A stretch of 64,000 nucleotides of DNA from Sphingomonas sp. ERG5 (GCF_000803065.1 NZ_JSXI01000063.1:124001-188000), one strand, 5' to 3'. Positions 55,026 through 64,000 are shown, counted from the stretch's first letter. Translations and numbers: made by a program. Notes: generated by a model not told the origin, from the sequence alone.

Positions 55026-55448
55026 TTACGGCTTGGGCGTAGGCGTGGTCGCGCGTGCATCCTGGCCATCGCCTTCCGGCGCCGCGACGATGTCGCGCGT
55101 CGTGCCGGCCTTGTCGACGACTGCCGTGCCGGGATCGCCGACATCGGAACGGATGCCGGCAGCGCTCGAATCGCCGCCCGCCGCATCAAGCGTCGCCGTT
55201 TCCGACGCGCTGCGCGCCGCAGAGCCGCCGAACAGCGCGTCGAGCGCCTGGGCATTGGGATTTGCGGTGGAGGTCGGCGCGGTGCCGGGAGCCGGCGGAA
55301 CCAGCGAGAAATCGGGCGGAATCACCAGGGGCGCCTGACGCGCGACGGCGAATTCGTCGGGACGCGCACGGTTGATCCCGGTCGAGCCGCACCCGGCCAG
55401 CATACCCACCAGGCCCAGCCCGGTTGCGATCGACGCCATCTTACGCAT
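55026..55448 (-). CDS. DUF3035 lipoprotein, BamF-like
   Basis: A 140-residue lipoprotein with lipobox GMLAGCGSTG and the conserved RARPDEFAVARQAPLVIPPD and FSLVPPAPG segment of DUF3035, the alphaproteobacterial outer-membrane assembly accessory called BamF. The C-terminal half is Ala/Thr/Asp-rich and disordered. It overlaps the lspA 3' end by 8 bases, in the usual alphaproteobacterial order ileS-lspA-DUF3035. Confidence 0.85.
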   Translation of the reverse strand: MRKMASIATGLGLVGMLAGCGSTGINRARPDEFAVARQAPLVIPPDFSLVPPAPGTAPTSTANPNAQALDALFGGSAARSASETATLDAAGGDSSAAGIRSDVGDPGTAVVDKAGTTRDIVAAPEGDGQDARATTPTPKP

Positions 55449-55971
55449 TCATATTCTCCACTGGAGCATTTTCCGCGCCCCGAACATTCTTGGTTTTGTC
55501 GCGTACCAGAAGCGCGCGCACAAGCAAGACGAGCACGCCTATCGTAATCGCCGCGTCGGCGACATTGAAGACCAAAAAGGGCCGCCACTCGCCGAAATGC
55601 AGATCGGCGAAATCGACGACATAGCCAAACCGCACCCGATCGAGGATATTGCCGAGCGCGCCGCCAAGCACGAAGCCAAGCGCGATCTGATCCTGGCGGC
55701 TCTTTTCGCGTGTCATCCACACCAGCACACCGACGGCGATCGCCGCGGTCAGGCCGACCAGGCTCCAGCGCATCATCTCGCTATCGGCCGGGAACAGGCC
55801 AAGCGACACGCCGACATTGGGCACGAAGCGCAGCGCGAAAAAGGACGTGATCTCCCGCACCGCGCCGAGATGATCGATGCCAAGCGGCCCGGTCACAGCA
55901 TATTTGGCAAGCTGATCGACGATCAGCACGATGGCGGCGGTGATCAGTCCGGCGGGGCGAAGCGATTTCAT
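55441..55971 (-). CDS. lspA: Lipoprotein signal peptidase
   Basis: A 176-residue four-helix membrane aspartic protease that cleaves the signal peptide of lipidated prolipoproteins. The two catalytic aspartates are in GGALGNILDRVRFGYVVDF and FLVFNVADAAITIGVL, with N-terminal VLIVDQLAKYAVT. ATG at 55971 overlaps the ileS stop in ATGA. The downstream DUF3035 lipoprotein and the many lipoproteins of this window are its substrates in principle. Confidence 0.96.
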   Translation of the reverse strand: MKSLRPAGLITAAIVLIVDQLAKYAVTGPLGIDHLGAVREITSFFALRFVPNVGVSLGLFPADSEMMRWSLVGLTAAIAVGVLVWMTREKSRQDQIALGFVLGGALGNILDRVRFGYVVDFADLHFGEWRPFLVFNVADAAITIGVLVLLVRALLVRDKTKNVRGAENAPVENMNA

Positions 55972-58856
55972 GCGGGGACAACCTCTGCACAGCGGGCGCA
56001 CAGCGTACCGTCTTCCGTCACTTCGGGAAGATGGCGCCAGCAACGGCCGCATTTGTGGAACTCGGTCGGCGTCACCGATACGGTGTCGGCGTGCGTGACT
56101 TTCGCCACGATGAACGCCTCGGCCAGCGCAGCGAGCGACATGGCCGATCCGGGCGCCGATTTGGGCACCGTCACTTCGGCTTCAAGGCTCGAGCGGACTT
56201 GCTTGTCGCGGCGCAGCGGCTCGATCGCTTCCGTCACCTGGACCCGCAACGCGCGCATATCGCCCCATTTGATCGAGATCGCATCGTCGCCCGGCAAGGC
56301 CGGCAGCACTGGCCAGTCGAGGAAATGCACCGAGCCATCGTCGCTCGGATAACGCGACTGCCACACTTCCTCGGCGGTGAAGCACAGGATCGGCGCGGCA
56401 TAGCGCACCAGCGCGTGGAACAATATGTCGAGCACAGTGCGATAGGCACGCCGCTTCACATCGCCCGGCGCATCGCAATAGAGCGAATCCTTGCGGATAT
56501 CGAAGAAGAAGGCCGACAGATCCTCCGCCGCGAAATCAGTCAGCAGCCGCAGATAGCGGTTGAATTCGAAATTCGCCGTCGCGGTCTTCAGCTCGACATC
56601 GAGCTTGCCGAGCAGATGCAGGACATAAAGCTCGAGCTCGGGCATCTTCGCGACATCGAGCTTCTCGGCGTCGCTGAACCCGTCGAGCGCGCCGAGCAGA
56701 TAGCGGAACGTATTGCGCAGCTTGCGATAAGCGTCGCTGGTCGTGCCGAGCACTTCCTTGCCGATGCGCACATCCTCGAAATAATCGGTCTGCGCGACCC
56801 ACATGCGCAGGATATCGGCGCCCGATTCCTGGATGATCTTGAGCGGGTCGACGACGTTGCCAAGGCTCTTGGACATTTTCCGGCCCTGCCCGTCGAGCGC
56901 GAAGCCGTGCGTCAGCACCGCGTCATAAGGCGCCCGGCCGCGCGTGCCGGCACTTTCGAGCAGCGACGACTGGAACCAGCCGCGATGCTGGTCCGACCCT
57001 TCGAGATACAGGTTGGCGCGGGTGCCCTCACCATAGCGCGCTTCGATCACGAAGGCGTGGGTCGATCCGGAATCGAACCACACGTCGAGGATGTCAGTGA
57101 TCACCTCATAATCGGCGGCGACATATTTCTCGCCAAGCAGCGCCTGATGGTCGGCGTCGAACCATGCGTCCGCGCCCCCCGTCTTGAATGCTTCGACGAT
57201 GCGCGCATTGACTGCCAGGTCATTGAGATATTGGCCGGTCTTGCGATCGACATAAAGCGCGATCGGCACGCCCCAGGCACGCTGGCGGCTGATCACCCAG
57301 TCGGGGCGCTGCTCGACCATCGCACGGATGCGGTTCTGCGACCGCGCCGGCACCCAGCGCGTGCGCTCGATCGCGTCGAGCGCGATGTTGCGCAGGGTCG
57401 GGCCATTGCCCTTGGCGTGACCAAGCACCGGCGCGAAGCCGGCCTCGGCGCCGATCTCGATCGGTGTCGGCGCGGCGTCGGTCTGTTGCGGCTGGTCCAT
57501 CGGGATGAACCATTGCGGCGTGGCGCGGAAGATCACCTTCGCCTTGGAGCGCCAGCTATGCGGATAGCTGTGCGCGAAATCGTCGCTCGCCGCGAGCAAT
57601 GCGCCGGCCGCGCGCAGGTCCGAACAGATCGGCCCGTCCGAGGCGACGAACTTCTTGTTGATGACGCTCCCCTGCCCGCCCAGCCACAGCCAGTCGGCGC
57701 GGTACATGCCCGCACCATCGACCGCGAACACCGGGTCGATGCCGTATTGCTTGCACAGCAGGAAATCGTCCTCGCCATGATCCGGTGCCATATGGACCAG
57801 ACCGGTACCGGCATCGGTGGTGACGAAATCGCCGGGCAGGAACGGGCGCGGTTTGGCGAAGAAGCCGCCAAGCGCGTGCATCGGGTGGCGGGCGACGGCG
57901 CCGGCTAGTTGCGAGCCCAGCCATTTCTTCACCGGGCCGCCACCTAAGCCATAATCGACACTTTCGACTTGGTTGGAATCGCCCCGTTCATAGCGGCCGA
58001 TAAACGCGTTAACTAGTTGCTCTGCGACTAAAAAGTTGCCCTTAGATGTTGGCACCAGAACATATTCGATCTCAGGCCCGTAGCTCAGCGCCTGGTTGAC
58101 CGGGATCGTCCAGGGCGTGGTCGTCCAGATCACCGCGTGCGCGCCGACCAGTTCGGGCGCGCCCGGCGCCTCCACGATCTCGAACGCCACGTCGATCTGA
58201 GTCGACACGACATCCTCATATTCGACCTCGGCCTCGGCCAGCGCGGTCTTTTCGACCGGCGACCACATCACTGGCTTGGCGCCGCGATAGAGCTGGCCGC
58301 TCTCGGCGAACTTCAGCAATTCGCCGACGATCGCCGCCTCGGCATCGAACTTCATGGTCAGATACGGGTCTTCCCAGTCGCCCATCACGCCGAGCCGCTC
58401 GAACTGCGCGCGCTGCACCGCGACCCATTTCTCGGCATAGGCGCGGCATTCGGCGCGGAACTGCGCGACCGGCACCTGGTCCTTGTCGAGCTTCTTGGCG
58501 CGGTACGCTTCCTCGACCTTCCATTCGATCGGCAGGCCGTGGCAATCCCAGCCGGGCACATAGGGCGCATCCTTACCGAGCAAGGTTTGGCTGCGGACGA
58601 TGATGTCCTTCAGCACCTTGTTCATCGCATGGCCCATATGGATGTCGCCATTGGCGTAGGGCGGGCCGTCATGCAGGATGAAGCGCTCACGCCCGGCGCG
58701 CTGCTCGCGCAGCCGGTCGTACAGGCCGAGCTTCTCCCACCGCTCCAGAATCGCCGGTTCCCTGGCGGCGAGGCCCGCCTTCATGGGAAAGTCGGTCTTC
58801 GGCAGGAAGACGGTATCGCGATAGTCGCGTGCGGTGTCGGAAGGCGTGTCGGTCAT
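55968..58856 (-). CDS. ileS: Isoleucyl-tRNA synthetase
   Basis: A 962-residue class I synthetase charging tRNA-Ile. PPYANGDIHMGHAMNKVLKD holds the HIGH-type motif, GRKMSKSLGNVVDPL the KMSKS motif, SEGSDQHRGWFQSSLLESAG-like GSDQHRGWFQSSLLESAG precedes it, and the CP1 editing domain lies in between (TTPWTIPVNQALSY, VTTDAGTGLVHMAPDHGEDD). The C-terminal zinc-binding region is CGRCWRHLPEV and LCARCAEVV. It heads the lspA-DUF3035 operon. Confidence 0.97.
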   Translation of the reverse strand: MTDTPSDTARDYRDTVFLPKTDFPMKAGLAAREPAILERWEKLGLYDRLREQRAGRERFILHDGPPYANGDIHMGHAMNKVLKDIIVRSQTLLGKDAPYVPGWDCHGLPIEWKVEEAYRAKKLDKDQVPVAQFRAECRAYAEKWVAVQRAQFERLGVMGDWEDPYLTMKFDAEAAIVGELLKFAESGQLYRGAKPVMWSPVEKTALAEAEVEYEDVVSTQIDVAFEIVEAPGAPELVGAHAVIWTTTPWTIPVNQALSYGPEIEYVLVPTSKGNFLVAEQLVNAFIGRYERGDSNQVESVDYGLGGGPVKKWLGSQLAGAVARHPMHALGGFFAKPRPFLPGDFVTTDAGTGLVHMAPDHGEDDFLLCKQYGIDPVFAVDGAGMYRADWLWLGGQGSVINKKFVASDGPICSDLRAAGALLAASDDFAHSYPHSWRSKAKVIFRATPQWFIPMDQPQQTDAAPTPIEIGAEAGFAPVLGHAKGNGPTLRNIALDAIERTRWVPARSQNRIRAMVEQRPDWVISRQRAWGVPIALYVDRKTGQYLNDLAVNARIVEAFKTGGADAWFDADHQALLGEKYVAADYEVITDILDVWFDSGSTHAFVIEARYGEGTRANLYLEGSDQHRGWFQSSLLESAGTRGRAPYDAVLTHGFALDGQGRKMSKSLGNVVDPLKIIQESGADILRMWVAQTDYFEDVRIGKEVLGTTSDAYRKLRNTFRYLLGALDGFSDAEKLDVAKMPELELYVLHLLGKLDVELKTATANFEFNRYLRLLTDFAAEDLSAFFFDIRKDSLYCDAPGDVKRRAYRTVLDILFHALVRYAAPILCFTAEEVWQSRYPSDDGSVHFLDWPVLPALPGDDAISIKWGDMRALRVQVTEAIEPLRRDKQVRSSLEAEVTVPKSAPGSAMSLAALAEAFIVAKVTHADTVSVTPTEFHKCGRCWRHLPEVTEDGTLCARCAEVVPA

Positions 58857-58921
58857 AAGTGCTCGGGCATTAGACGAGCGTTTCGCCGGACACAAACAGT
58901 TCCCCGGTCTTCACCGAGGAA

Positions 58922-59848
58922 CTAGGACGACAATATCGCTCGGGCCCGTTCGCAATCCGCCGCCATTTGCGCGGTCAGCGCGTCGAGCGAGTCGAACTTC
59001 GCTTCAGGCCGCAGATACTCGATCAGCTCGACCTCGATGCACTGGCCGTACAGGTCGCCGGAAAAGTCGAAGAAATAGGGCTCGAGCAATTCCTTGGGCG
59101 GATCGAAGGTCGGGCGGATGCCGAGATTCGCCGCACCATTCAGCACGCGGCCATCGGGCAGCCTCCCGCGCACCGCATAGATGCCGTAAGCCGGGCGCAG
59201 ATAATTGCCCATGTCGACATTGGCGGTCGGATAGCCGATCGTACGGCCGAGCTTGTCGCCATGCTGGACATTGCCCTGGATCGCGAACGGCCGGGTCAGC
59301 AGCGCCGCAGCACCGCGCGGGTCGCCCGCCACCAGCAATTCGCGGATTCGGCTCGACGACACGATTTCACCGTGATCCGCCACCGCGCCGACCGTCTCGA
59401 CCGCAAAGCCGTCGCGGCGGCCGAACCCGGCCAGCACATGCACGTCGCCGCCCTTGTTCTTGCCGAAGGTGAAGTCCTCGCCCGTCACCACGCCACCGAC
59501 GCCAAGATTGCCGCACAGCCGCTCGGTGACGAACTGTGCCGCGGTCAGCGCGGCGAGCGTCGCATCGAAGCGGAACACGACCATCGCATCCGCGCCGGCC
59601 GCGCCGAACAGCCGTTCGCGCTGATCGAGCGTGGTCAGGCGAAAGGGCGCGGCGTCGGAACGGAAATAGCGCACCGGATGCGGATCGAAGGTCGCGACCA
59701 AAGCGGGTCGCCCCTGCGCTTTCGCCATCGCCACCGCAGCACCGACCACCGCCTGGTGCCCGCGGTGAAATCCATCGAAATTGCCGAGCGCGACGATGCC
59801 GCCACGGAGTTCGGGCGGGATTGTTGCGCTGCCGTCCAGCCGCTGCAT
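58922..59848 (-). CDS. ribF: Bifunctional riboflavin kinase/FAD synthetase
   Basis: A 308-residue enzyme making FMN and FAD. The N-terminal adenylyltransferase has GNFDGFHRGHQAVV and FTFGKNKGGDVHVL; the C-terminal kinase domain has GRTIGYPTANVDMG and GAANLGIRPTFDPPKELLEP. It is on the same strand as ileS, 65 bases upstream of it, probably co-transcribed. Confidence 0.96.
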   Translation of the reverse strand: MQRLDGSATIPPELRGGIVALGNFDGFHRGHQAVVGAAVAMAKAQGRPALVATFDPHPVRYFRSDAAPFRLTTLDQRERLFGAAGADAMVVFRFDATLAALTAAQFVTERLCGNLGVGGVVTGEDFTFGKNKGGDVHVLAGFGRRDGFAVETVGAVADHGEIVSSSRIRELLVAGDPRGAAALLTRPFAIQGNVQHGDKLGRTIGYPTANVDMGNYLRPAYGIYAVRGRLPDGRVLNGAANLGIRPTFDPPKELLEPYFFDFSGDLYGQCIEVELIEYLRPEAKFDSLDALTAQMAADCERARAILSS

Positions 59849-59920
59849 GACGCGGGCTATAGGGGCGCGCAGCGAGAGGCGAAAGCCCTTCTTCTCAGTC
59901 GCCGCCCCTGAAGGGGAGAT

Positions 59921-61087
59921 CTAAGGAGCAGGCACGATCCCCGCACGCAATACCCTGAGCACATTGCCGCCCATCACCTTGCCGATCTCTTCCGGCGTAA
60001 AGCCCTGATCCAGCAGCGCCTGGGTCACCCCGACCAGCTGGCTGACATCAAAACCGGTCGTCACCGCCCCGTCGAAATCCGACCCCAGCCCGACATGGTC
60101 GACCCCAACCACATCTCGGACATGCGCGATCGCCAGTGCCACCTGCTTCGGATTGGTGCCGCAGATCGCCGCATCCCAATAGCCGATACCGATCACGCCG
60201 CCGGTCGCGGCAATGCCCTTGATCTCGGCATCGGTCAGGTTGCGATTGACCTTGCAGGTCGCCTGCACACCGCCATGGCTCGACACCACCGGGCGCCGGG
60301 CGAGCTTGAGGATCTCGGCGACCGTCTCATGGCTGGCATGCGCCACATCGACGATCATGCCGAGCTTTTCCATTCGCGCGATGACCTGGCGACCGAGCGG
60401 GGTCAGTCCGCCCTTCTTCTCGCCATGCATCGACCCCGCGACATCATTGTCGAAGAAATGCGCCATGCCCGCCATGCGGAAGCCCGCGCCATAAAGCACA
60501 TCGAGATTGCCGATCCTGCCTTCCAGATCCTGCAATCCCTCGATCGAGAGCATCCCGCCGACGACTTTCGCACCCCCTGCCCGCGCCGCGAGCAGCGCAT
60601 CGAGATCGGCAGCGGTGCGGATCACGCGCAGCTGGCCATTCGAGGCGGCGGCATAGCGGTTGAGCTTGGTCGCATGCCAGAGCGAGCGCTGGAGCAGCGA
60701 ATTCCAGGTCCGCAAAGGCTGCAGGTCAGCAATCACCAGCGAAGTGATATTATCGGTCGCCGCGGAATTGGCGTCGTAATTCTGCCCCTTCGGCGTCTTG
60801 GTCACCGAGGAGAAGACCTGCAGCGCGACATTGCCCTCGACCAGTCGCGGCAGATCCACTTGCCCCCGTGCCGAGCGCGTCAACAGGCTGCGCTTCCACA
60901 GCAATGTATCGGCGTGCATATCGGCGACCTGCAGCCGCGCATGCAGCGCGCGCGCCGCGGGACTGATCTTCAGCGCGACCGGTTCGACCTTGTTCATGGA
61001 TCGCTCGACGACCCCGGGAGCGAAGACGAAAAAGGCGATTGCACCCAGAACGATCAGGGCCAGGATGCCCCAGAGCCATTTCTTCAT
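59921..61087 (-). CDS. Membrane-anchored M19 renal-dipeptidase-like enzyme
   Basis: A 388-residue zinc dipeptidase with an N-terminal membrane helix (LWGILALIVLGAIAFFVF) instead of a cleavable signal, so predicted to be anchored with the catalytic domain in the periplasm. Metal-site motifs: ADMHADTLLWKRSLL, SIEGLQDL, IVDVAHASHETV, VVSSHGGVQATCKVNRN and VGLGSDFDGAV. It would cleave dipeptides and may act on peptidoglycan or beta-lactam-like bonds in some members. Separate from its neighbours. Confidence 0.92.
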   Translation of the reverse strand: MKKWLWGILALIVLGAIAFFVFAPGVVERSMNKVEPVALKISPAARALHARLQVADMHADTLLWKRSLLTRSARGQVDLPRLVEGNVALQVFSSVTKTPKGQNYDANSAATDNITSLVIADLQPLRTWNSLLQRSLWHATKLNRYAAASNGQLRVIRTAADLDALLAARAGGAKVVGGMLSIEGLQDLEGRIGNLDVLYGAGFRMAGMAHFFDNDVAGSMHGEKKGGLTPLGRQVIARMEKLGMIVDVAHASHETVAEILKLARRPVVSSHGGVQATCKVNRNLTDAEIKGIAATGGVIGIGYWDAAICGTNPKQVALAIAHVRDVVGVDHVGLGSDFDGAVTTGFDVSQLVGVTQALLDQGFTPEEIGKVMGGNVLRVLRAGIVPAP

Positions 61088-61242
61088 TGCCGCATCCCAC
61101 CCAAAGCCCGGTCCGTCATGCCGGACCCGTTCCGGCATTCACCGTGCCGAGATTCTCTCGCCAAGGGTATGCGGGAGGGTGGCCTCGGGGACAAGTCGGC
61201 ACATCCGCTCCCCGCCCACCGGGGAACCGCAACAATCAAAGG

Positions 61243-61713
61243 TCAGCGCCGTTCGAGCGTCACGAAGCCATATGCTGGCCGCTCGCCCTCCGCGAGGTGA
61301 TCCTCGCGCGCACTCTCCCGCCAGCCGGTAAAGGCAGGGACAGTGGCATCGCCCTCGGGCGAGAGATGTACTTCGGTCAATTCGACCCGGTCAGCGCGAT
61401 CGACAAACAGCGCGAATACTTCCGCGCCGCCGATCACCGCCACATCGCCCGCTCCAGCCAGTGCGAGCGCTTCGTCCGGGGTATACGCGACCTCGGCACC
61501 CGCCGCCGACCAGTTGCGATCGCGTGTCAGCACGATATGACGGCGGCCCGGCAAAGGGCTGGGGAAGCTTTCGAAGGTCTTGCGGCCCATCACCATCGGC
61601 TTACCCATGGTCTGCGCCTTGAAGCGCTTCAGGTCAGCGGGAAGATGCCAGGGCAGTTTGCCGTCGCGGCCGATCACGCCATTATCGGCGCGCGCGAGAT
61701 GGAGCGTGATCAA
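61243..61713 (-). CDS. folA: Dihydrofolate reductase
   Basis: A 156-residue enzyme regenerating tetrahydrofolate. DNGVIGRDGKLPWHLPADLK carries the substrate loop and catalytic acid, MVMGRKTFESFPSPLPGRRH the NADPH site, and IGGAEVFALF the second NADPH loop. The start is TTG, overlapping the thyA stop (TTGA), so it depends on translational coupling with thyA, whose product dihydrofolate it reduces. Confidence 0.95.
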   Translation of the reverse strand: MITLHLARADNGVIGRDGKLPWHLPADLKRFKAQTMGKPMVMGRKTFESFPSPLPGRRHIVLTRDRNWSAAGAEVAYTPDEALALAGAGDVAVIGGAEVFALFVDRADRVELTEVHLSPEGDATVPAFTGWRESAREDHLAEGERPAYGFVTLERR

Positions 61714-62504
61714 ACCGCCACCGGCGCCTTGATATGAGCCTGCGCCTCATAACCGATCAGGGCGAAATCCTCATATTCATAAGCATCGATCGCGGCAGGC
61801 TTGCGCAGGATTTCGAGCGTCGGCAGCACGCCCGGCGTGCGGCTCAATTGCTCGCGCGCTTGCTCCAGATGGTTGGAATAAAGGTGGCAATCGCCGCCGG
61901 TCCAGATGAACTCGCCGACCTCCAGCCCGCATTGCTGCGCCAGCATATGGGTGAGCAGCGCATAGCTGGCGATGTTGAACGGCACGCCGAGGAAGATGTC
62001 GGCGCTGCGCTGATAGAGTTGCAGCGACAGCTTGCCATTGGCGACATAGGTCTGGACCAGACAATGGCACGGGCTCAGCGCCATCGCATGCAGGTCGCCG
62101 GGATTCCACGCGGTGACAATCTGGCGGCGCGATCCCGGGTCGCGCTTGATCAGCGCGATCAGTTCGGCGATCTGGTCGATATGGCGGCCATCGGCCGTTT
62201 CCCAGTCGCGCCATTGCTTGCCATAGACCGGGCCGAGGTCGCCATCTTCATTGGCCCATTCGTCCCAGATGCTGACCTTGCGGTCGCGCAGCCATTGCAC
62301 ATTGGTGTCGCCGCGCAGGAACCACAGCAGCTCGACGATGATCGAGCGCAAATGCAGCTTCTTGGTGGTCAGGACCGGAAAGCCCCTGGCCAGATCGAAG
62401 CGCATCTGATGCCCGAACACCGACAACGTGCCGGTGCCGGTGCGGTCCATCTGCTCGGCACCATGGTCGAGCACACGCTGCATCAGATCAAGATAGGGCT
62501 GCAT
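61710..62504 (-). CDS. thyA: Thymidylate synthase
   Basis: A 264-residue enzyme methylating dUMP to dTMP with 5,10-methylene-THF. The catalytic cysteine is in ALSPCHCLVQTYV, with RTGTGTLSVFGHQMRFDL, LRSIIVELLWFLRGDTNVQW and LQLYQRSADIFLGVPFNIAS, all standard ThyA motifs. The ATG overlaps the stop of the methyltransferase gene (ATGA) and its own stop overlaps folA. Confidence 0.97.
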   Translation of the reverse strand: MQPYLDLMQRVLDHGAEQMDRTGTGTLSVFGHQMRFDLARGFPVLTTKKLHLRSIIVELLWFLRGDTNVQWLRDRKVSIWDEWANEDGDLGPVYGKQWRDWETADGRHIDQIAELIALIKRDPGSRRQIVTAWNPGDLHAMALSPCHCLVQTYVANGKLSLQLYQRSADIFLGVPFNIASYALLTHMLAQQCGLEVGEFIWTGGDCHLYSNHLEQAREQLSRTPGVLPTLEILRKPAAIDAYEYEDFALIGYEAQAHIKAPVAV

Positions 62505-63286
62505 CAGTTCGTTGCCGCCGGCGTGGCGGGAGGAGGCGATGAAACCGTAACGCACGGCTTGATCGCCTCAGGCTCGGGGCGCAGGCCCTGAGCGCGGAAC
62601 ACGGCGAGATAGCCGCCGGCCGAGGGCATGTCGTGCATCTCGACCAACGTGTAGCCGATCGCGGCGAATTCGCACTTCAGCAAGCTTGGCGGGGTGCCAT
62701 GATCCTGGGTGCGGCGCTTGGCATCGACCACCACCACCTCGCCGCCGGGGCGCAGCGACGGACGCATGCGCCACAGGAACTCGTACGGCTCCTCGATCTC
62801 ATGATACATATGCACCATGAGGATGCGGTCGAAGCTGTTGTCGGGCAGCTTGGGGTTATCCGCATCGCCCAGCCGCACGCTGACATTATCGAGGCGCTCA
62901 CGCGCGACGCGTTCAGCCAAACCATCACGCACTGCAGCGACGATATCCTCAGCCAGCACGCGGCCGTCCTTGCCGACGCGCTGCGCCAGGCGAATGGTGT
63001 AATAACCCTCGCCAGCGCCAATATCAGCAACGGTCATGCCGGGCTTGATACCCGATTTGTCCATCACTTCGCTTGCCTCGTTGAGCCGGTCGCGCGCTTC
63101 CTCGGTCGACCAGCGTGACGAGACGATATGCGCGACGGGGCGGTCGGCAGCGGGGAATGGCCCGGCCGTATCGATCGGTTTCTTGACGCGCGGCGGGCCG
63201 GGTTCGCAGGCGCCAAGCAAAGCCAGGCCGACGAATCCCGCCAGCAGCATCGCTCGCTTCGCACGCAGGGCGGCGATCGGACGCAT
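62504..63286 (-). CDS. Lipobox-bearing class I SAM-dependent methyltransferase-like protein
   Basis: A 260-residue protein. Residues 1-28 form a type II signal peptide with lipobox LALLGACEPG; residues 70-200 are a Rossmann methyltransferase fold with GMTVADIGAGEGYYTIRLAQ (motif I), LAEDIVAAV, SVRLGDADNPKLPDNSFD and RPGGEVVVVDAKRR. Export is predicted, yet SAM is cytoplasmic, so either the signal is not cleaved or the enzyme uses another cofactor or function. It is coupled by ATGA to prfB before it and thyA after it. Confidence 0.85.
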   Translation of the reverse strand: MRPIAALRAKRAMLLAGFVGLALLGACEPGPPRVKKPIDTAGPFPAADRPVAHIVSSRWSTEEARDRLNEASEVMDKSGIKPGMTVADIGAGEGYYTIRLAQRVGKDGRVLAEDIVAAVRDGLAERVARERLDNVSVRLGDADNPKLPDNSFDRILMVHMYHEIEEPYEFLWRMRPSLRPGGEVVVVDAKRRTQDHGTPPSLLKCEFAAIGYTLVEMHDMPSAGGYLAVFRAQGLRPEPEAIKPCVTVSSPPPATPAATN

Positions 63287-64000
63287 CAGTCCACGTCCTC
63301 CACCTCGACCGCCTCGCCGGTCACGCGCTGCGACAGCGCCGCTGCCATGAACGCGTCGAGATCACCGTCGAGCACGTCGGACGGGCTGGTCGAGGTCACC
63401 CCGGTGCGCAGATCCTTGACCAGCTGATAGGGCTGCAGGACGTAGGAGCGGATCTGGTGGCCCCAGCCGATATCGGTCTTTGCCGCATTCTCCGCATTGG
63501 CCACCGCCTCGCGCGCCTGCAATTCACGCTCATAGAGCCGCGCCTTGAGCTGGTTCATCGCCTCGGCCTTGTTCTTGTGCTGCGACCGCTGGTTCTGGCA
63601 CTGAACGACGATGTTGGTCGGGATGTGGGTGATGCGCACCGCCGAATCGGTGGTGTTGATGTGCTGCCCGCCCGCACCCGACGCGCGATAGGTGTCGATG
63701 CGCAGCTCGCTCTCGTTCACCTCGATGTCGATATTGTCGTCGACCACCGGATAGACCCACACGCTGGCGAAACTGGTGTGGCGGCGCGCGGCGCTGTCAT
63801 ACGGGCTGATGCGCACCAGCCGGTGCACGCCGCTCTCGGTCTTGGCATAGCCATAGGCATTCTCGCCCTTGAGCAGGAGCGTCGCCGACTTGATCCCGGC
63901 CTGTTCGCCCGAATGCTGGTCGATCAGCTCGACCTTCAGCCCATGACGTTCGCCCCAGCGCGAATACATCCGGCTGAGCATGCCGGCCCAATCCTGGCTC
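63286..64000 (-). CDS. prfB: Peptide chain release factor 2, C-terminal part (cut by window edge)
   Basis: The last 237 residues of RF2; the gene continues past 64000. Visible are GVHRLVRISPYDSAARRHTS, the codon-recognition loop with SPY (SPF in E. coli, SPY common in alphaproteobacteria), RASGAGGQHINTTDSAVRI with the GGQ peptidyl-release motif, and the C-terminal helix. The programmed frameshift region is outside the window. The stop overlaps the methyltransferase start (ATGA). Confidence 0.96.
   Translation of the reverse strand, partial: SQDWAGMLSRMYSRWGERHGLKVELIDQHSGEQAGIKSATLLLKGENAYGYAKTESGVHRLVRISPYDSAARRHTSFASVWVYPVVDDNIDIEVNESELRIDTYRASGAGGQHINTTDSAVRITHIPTNIVVQCQNQRSQHKNKAEAMNQLKARLYERELQAREAVANAENAAKTDIGWGHQIRSYVLQPYQLVKDLRTGVTSTSPSDVLDGDLDAFMAAALSQRVTGEAVEVEDVD

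Noticed and set aside
56031..57908. Open frame of 625 codons opposite ileS
   Set aside because: Antisense shadow of a confidently assigned housekeeping gene, with no start signal.
63286..64000. RF2 SPY tripeptide as an unusual stop-codon recognition change
   Set aside because: SPY instead of SPF is, as far as I know, common in alphaproteobacterial RF2, so it is noted in the entry but not claimed as novel.

Overview
The window is high-GC chromosomal DNA of an alphaproteobacterium, most likely Sphingomonas or a close relative. The evidence is a TonB-dependent receptor paired with a beta-propeller phytase, a TorF-type porin, DUF2171, DUF3597, DUF3035 (BamF-like) and YjhX proteins, alphaproteobacterial RF2 with an SPY tripeptide, GGAAC-N16/17-CGTT (EcfG-type) promoters, and dispersed palindromes containing GAGCTTGTCGAAG. 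No rRNA, tRNA, CRISPR array, transposase or complete prophage is visible.

Layout. 1-2320: truncated aldo/keto reductase divergent from a LysR regulator, an unknown protein and a haloacid-dehalogenase-like hydrolase. 2321-7450: class Ia ribonucleotide reductase, nrdA and nrdB, separated by small membrane genes; nrdA has a long hairpin-rich upstream region and a 15-bp coding repeat near its N-terminus. 7451-9400: a lower-GC accessory patch with an unknown winged-helix-like protein, a nine-unit 12-bp tandem repeat, a small DUF1508 gene behind four consecutive hairpins, and a toxin-antitoxin pair with a degenerate toxin. 9500-18500: transglutaminase-like protein, periplasmic ClpP-fold-like protein, cytochrome c-prime, phytase and TonB receptor. 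18700-20430: MarR-MFS pair. 20750-27440 (minus strand): M20 amidohydrolase, HerA-like ATPase, DegP protease, HflC and HflK, a membrane and envelope quality-control cluster. 27510-30220: Mrp ATPase, CoA-binding protein and three adjacent small secreted four-cysteine proteins. 30250-35450: homoserine dehydrogenase, VOC protein, AraC regulator, 2-oxoglutarate/Fe(II) oxygenase, and a GST/HxlR divergent pair.

35500-42700 is a run of small envelope and stress genes: lipoproteins, a very acidic protein, ExbD, YjhX and a Crp/Fnr regulator. Three of them have textbook EcfG general-stress promoter matches. 42850-54500: OPT oligopeptide transporter, a two-gene glycan locus (GT4 fusion plus GH130), QueF, MlaA-like protein, SseA, MetC and a porin whose whole barrel domain is tandemly duplicated. 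55000-64000 (minus strand) is housekeeping: ribF, ileS-lspA-bamF, a membrane dipeptidase, and a prfB-methyltransferase-thyA-folA operon in which each gene overlaps the next by 3-4 bases.

The most unusual items are the accessory patch at 7451-9400, the duplicated porin, the GT4/GH130 pair, the triplet of four-cysteine secreted proteins, the predicted stress-regulon genes of unknown function, and several families of extragenic repeats (TTCCCGCAG and CCTGTTAT arrays, GATATGTTACA palindromes, GAGCTTGTCGAAG palindrome). Functional assignments come from reading protein motifs by eye; no database search was run.
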